Shown: positions 41,037 to 41,672 of the stretch, piece after piece
Layout: every line of letters starts with the position of its first letter
Position numbering within the stretch: position 1 is the stretch's first letter
Assembly (NCBI RefSeq): GCF_031181185.1
Contig: NZ_JAPSKZ010000009.1
Location: 1-41,672 of the forward strand
Source: Phenylobacterium sp.
GTDB lineage: Bacteria; Pseudomonadota; Alphaproteobacteria; Caulobacterales; Caulobacteraceae
DNA length: 41,672 nt
Direction: 5' to 3'
Notes under the pieces: generated by a model
The model's database searches: none
Seen by the model: the letters and a program-made list of their open reading frames with translations, nothing else
Told to the model about the DNA's origin: nothing
Program-made: the position numbers and the translations under genes

Positions 41037-41525
41037 ATAGACTTCCGCCAAGCGCGTCCTGCCGACCTCGCCGACCTGCCCCGCATCGAGCGCTCCGCCG
41101 CCCAGGCCTTCCAGGGCCGCGACGTGCCGGCGTTCCTTCTCACCCACGCTTCCTCCGCTGAGGCCTGGCGGCCGCAGCTGGCCGCCGGCACGCTCTGGGT
41201 TGCGGAGGTGGACGGCCGCGTCATCGCCTTCGTCGCCGCCAGCGCCGACGGCGATCGCCTGCACATCGACGAGGTGGATGTCGAGCAGGGCCATCAGGGC
41301 CGCGGTGTCGGCCGGGGCCTGATCGCCCATGTGATCGCCTGGGCTCGCGACCACGGCTTCGCCCGGGTCAGCCTCACGACCTTCCGGAACGTGCCGTGGA
41401 ACGGCCCCTTCTACGCCTCGCTGGGCTTCGTCGAGGACGATCGGCTGCCGGCGCTGCAGACGATCCTGCAGGCCGAGGCGGCGAAGGGCCTCTCCGACCG
41501 CTGCGCCATGGTGCTGACGCTCTAG
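41037..41525 (+). CDS. GNAT-family N-acetyltransferase, probable ATA start (162 aa)
   Basis: Acetyl-CoA-dependent acetyltransferase. The core motif A is VDVEQGHQGRGVGRGLIAHV, preceded by strand LHIDEVDV and followed by RVSLTTFRNVPWNGPFYASLGF. The coding frame continues upstream of the first ordinary start (GTG at 41124) with DFRQARPADLADLPRIERSA, a typical first strand and helix of GNAT proteins. The only codon that could begin it is ATA at 41037, three bases after the sseA stop and 8 bases after GGAG. Either the gene starts at ATA, or a G-to-A change has damaged its ATG. If initiation is at 41124 the product lacks its first 29 residues. The acceptor substrate is unknown. Confidence 0.78.
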   Translation: MDFRQARPADLADLPRIERSAAQAFQGRDVPAFLLTHASSAEAWRPQLAAGTLWVAEVDGRVIAFVAASADGDRLHIDEVDVEQGHQGRGVGRGLIAHVIAWARDHGFARVSLTTFRNVPWNGPFYASLGFVEDDRLPALQTILQAEAAKGLSDRCAMVLTL

Positions 41526-41672
41526 CTAGCGGATCGGCGGCGCGTACATCAGGCCGGGCTTGGGCGCGGTCCAGAGCGCGTTCAGGCCGCGGTCGAGCTT
41601 CAGCGCCGAGTCGGCGCCCAGGTCCCGCCGAAAGATCTCGTGATACGCGCCGACCTGCCGGATCGCCTGGTA
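41526..41672 (-). CDS. Amino acid ABC transporter substrate-binding protein, C-terminal end (5' part outside window)
   Basis: Forty-eight residues plus stop are visible on the minus strand, starting inside the gene: YQAIRQVGAYHEIFRRDLG, then LKLDRGLNALWTAPKPGLMY and APPIR. The ending RGLNALWT...GLMYAPP(I/F)R is highly characteristic of the general L-amino-acid-binding protein AapJ/YhdW. It therefore belongs to a periplasmic binding protein for polar amino acid uptake, with permease and ATPase genes expected further along. Its TAG directly abuts the stop of the GNAT gene. Confidence 0.82.
   Translation of the reverse strand, partial: YQAIRQVGAYHEIFRRDLGADSALKLDRGLNALWTAPKPGLMYAPPIR

Overview
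The window is high-GC, densely coded DNA from an alphaproteobacterium of the Caulobacterales, probably Phenylobacterium or a close Caulobacter relative. The assignment rests on gene content. There is a recognisable PopA (two receiver domains plus a degenerate GGDEF domain with an intact I-site) beside mfd. There is also the alphaproteobacterial order ntrY-ntrX-(D-amino acid transaminase)-hfq-hflX and the recG/sdhE/mfd cluster. I see no insertion sequence, prophage, CRISPR array or other sign of recent transfer. Base composition looks even by eye, and no gene-free stretch exceeds about 215 bases. The longest gaps are 22376-22588, 7495-7677 and 10685-10853, each described below.

Layout. 1-4716 (+): end of ntrY, ntrX, a class IV aminotransferase, hfq and hflX. 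4725-6100 (+): a secreted M28 peptidase and a DUF1801 protein. 6104-7494 (-): mazG and a periplasmic hypothetical with a strong intrinsic terminator between them. 7678-10684 (+): three exported proteins in a row (serine beta-lactamase-like hydrolase, NTF2-like protein, cyclase-family hydrolase). 10854-10961 (+): a 35-residue membrane peptide behind a perfect palindrome. 11003-15782 (-): a tightly packed run rlpA-tmk-holB-tatD-MBL hydrolase-purN. 15893-15982 (+): tRNA-Ser(UGA). 16099-16515 (+): a DUF2147 protein. 16512-18744 (-): tadG-tadE-tadE. 18845-22375: MOSC protein, small hypothetical, MFS transporter, TusA-like protein and YihY membrane protein. 22589-24526 (-): alpha-methylacyl-CoA racemase and a short-chain dehydrogenase. 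24645-25976 (+): popA. 25973-29741 (-): mfd and sdhE, divergent from recG (29801-31873, +). 31954-33296: a YciI-like protein converging on a zinc-free NADP-dependent oxidoreductase. 33323-37775 (-): DUF3089, hldD, hldE and kdsA, i.e. inner-core LPS precursors (heptose and KDO). 37925-41525 (+): cfa, cysteine synthase, mercaptopyruvate sulfurtransferase and a GNAT acetyltransferase. 41526-41672 (-): the end of an amino-acid-binding protein of the AapJ type.

How the genes work together. Most of the window is housekeeping: nitrogen/redox signalling (NtrYX), RNA-based control and ribosome rescue (Hfq, HflX), nucleotide hygiene (MazG, Tmk, PurN), replication and repair (HolB, Mfd, RecG), envelope construction (RlpA, KdsA, HldE, HldD, Cfa), sulfur metabolism (CysK-like, SseA, TusA) and c-di-GMP-linked cell-cycle control (PopA). 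The points most worth checking are a GNAT gene whose natural start seems to be ATA, a PopA that keeps PleD numbering at its I-site, an NtrX without the sigma54-contact loop, a DUF3089 protein that has lost its nucleophile serine, the small membrane peptide with its palindrome, and a strong tendency of convergent genes to share overlapping CTAG stops.
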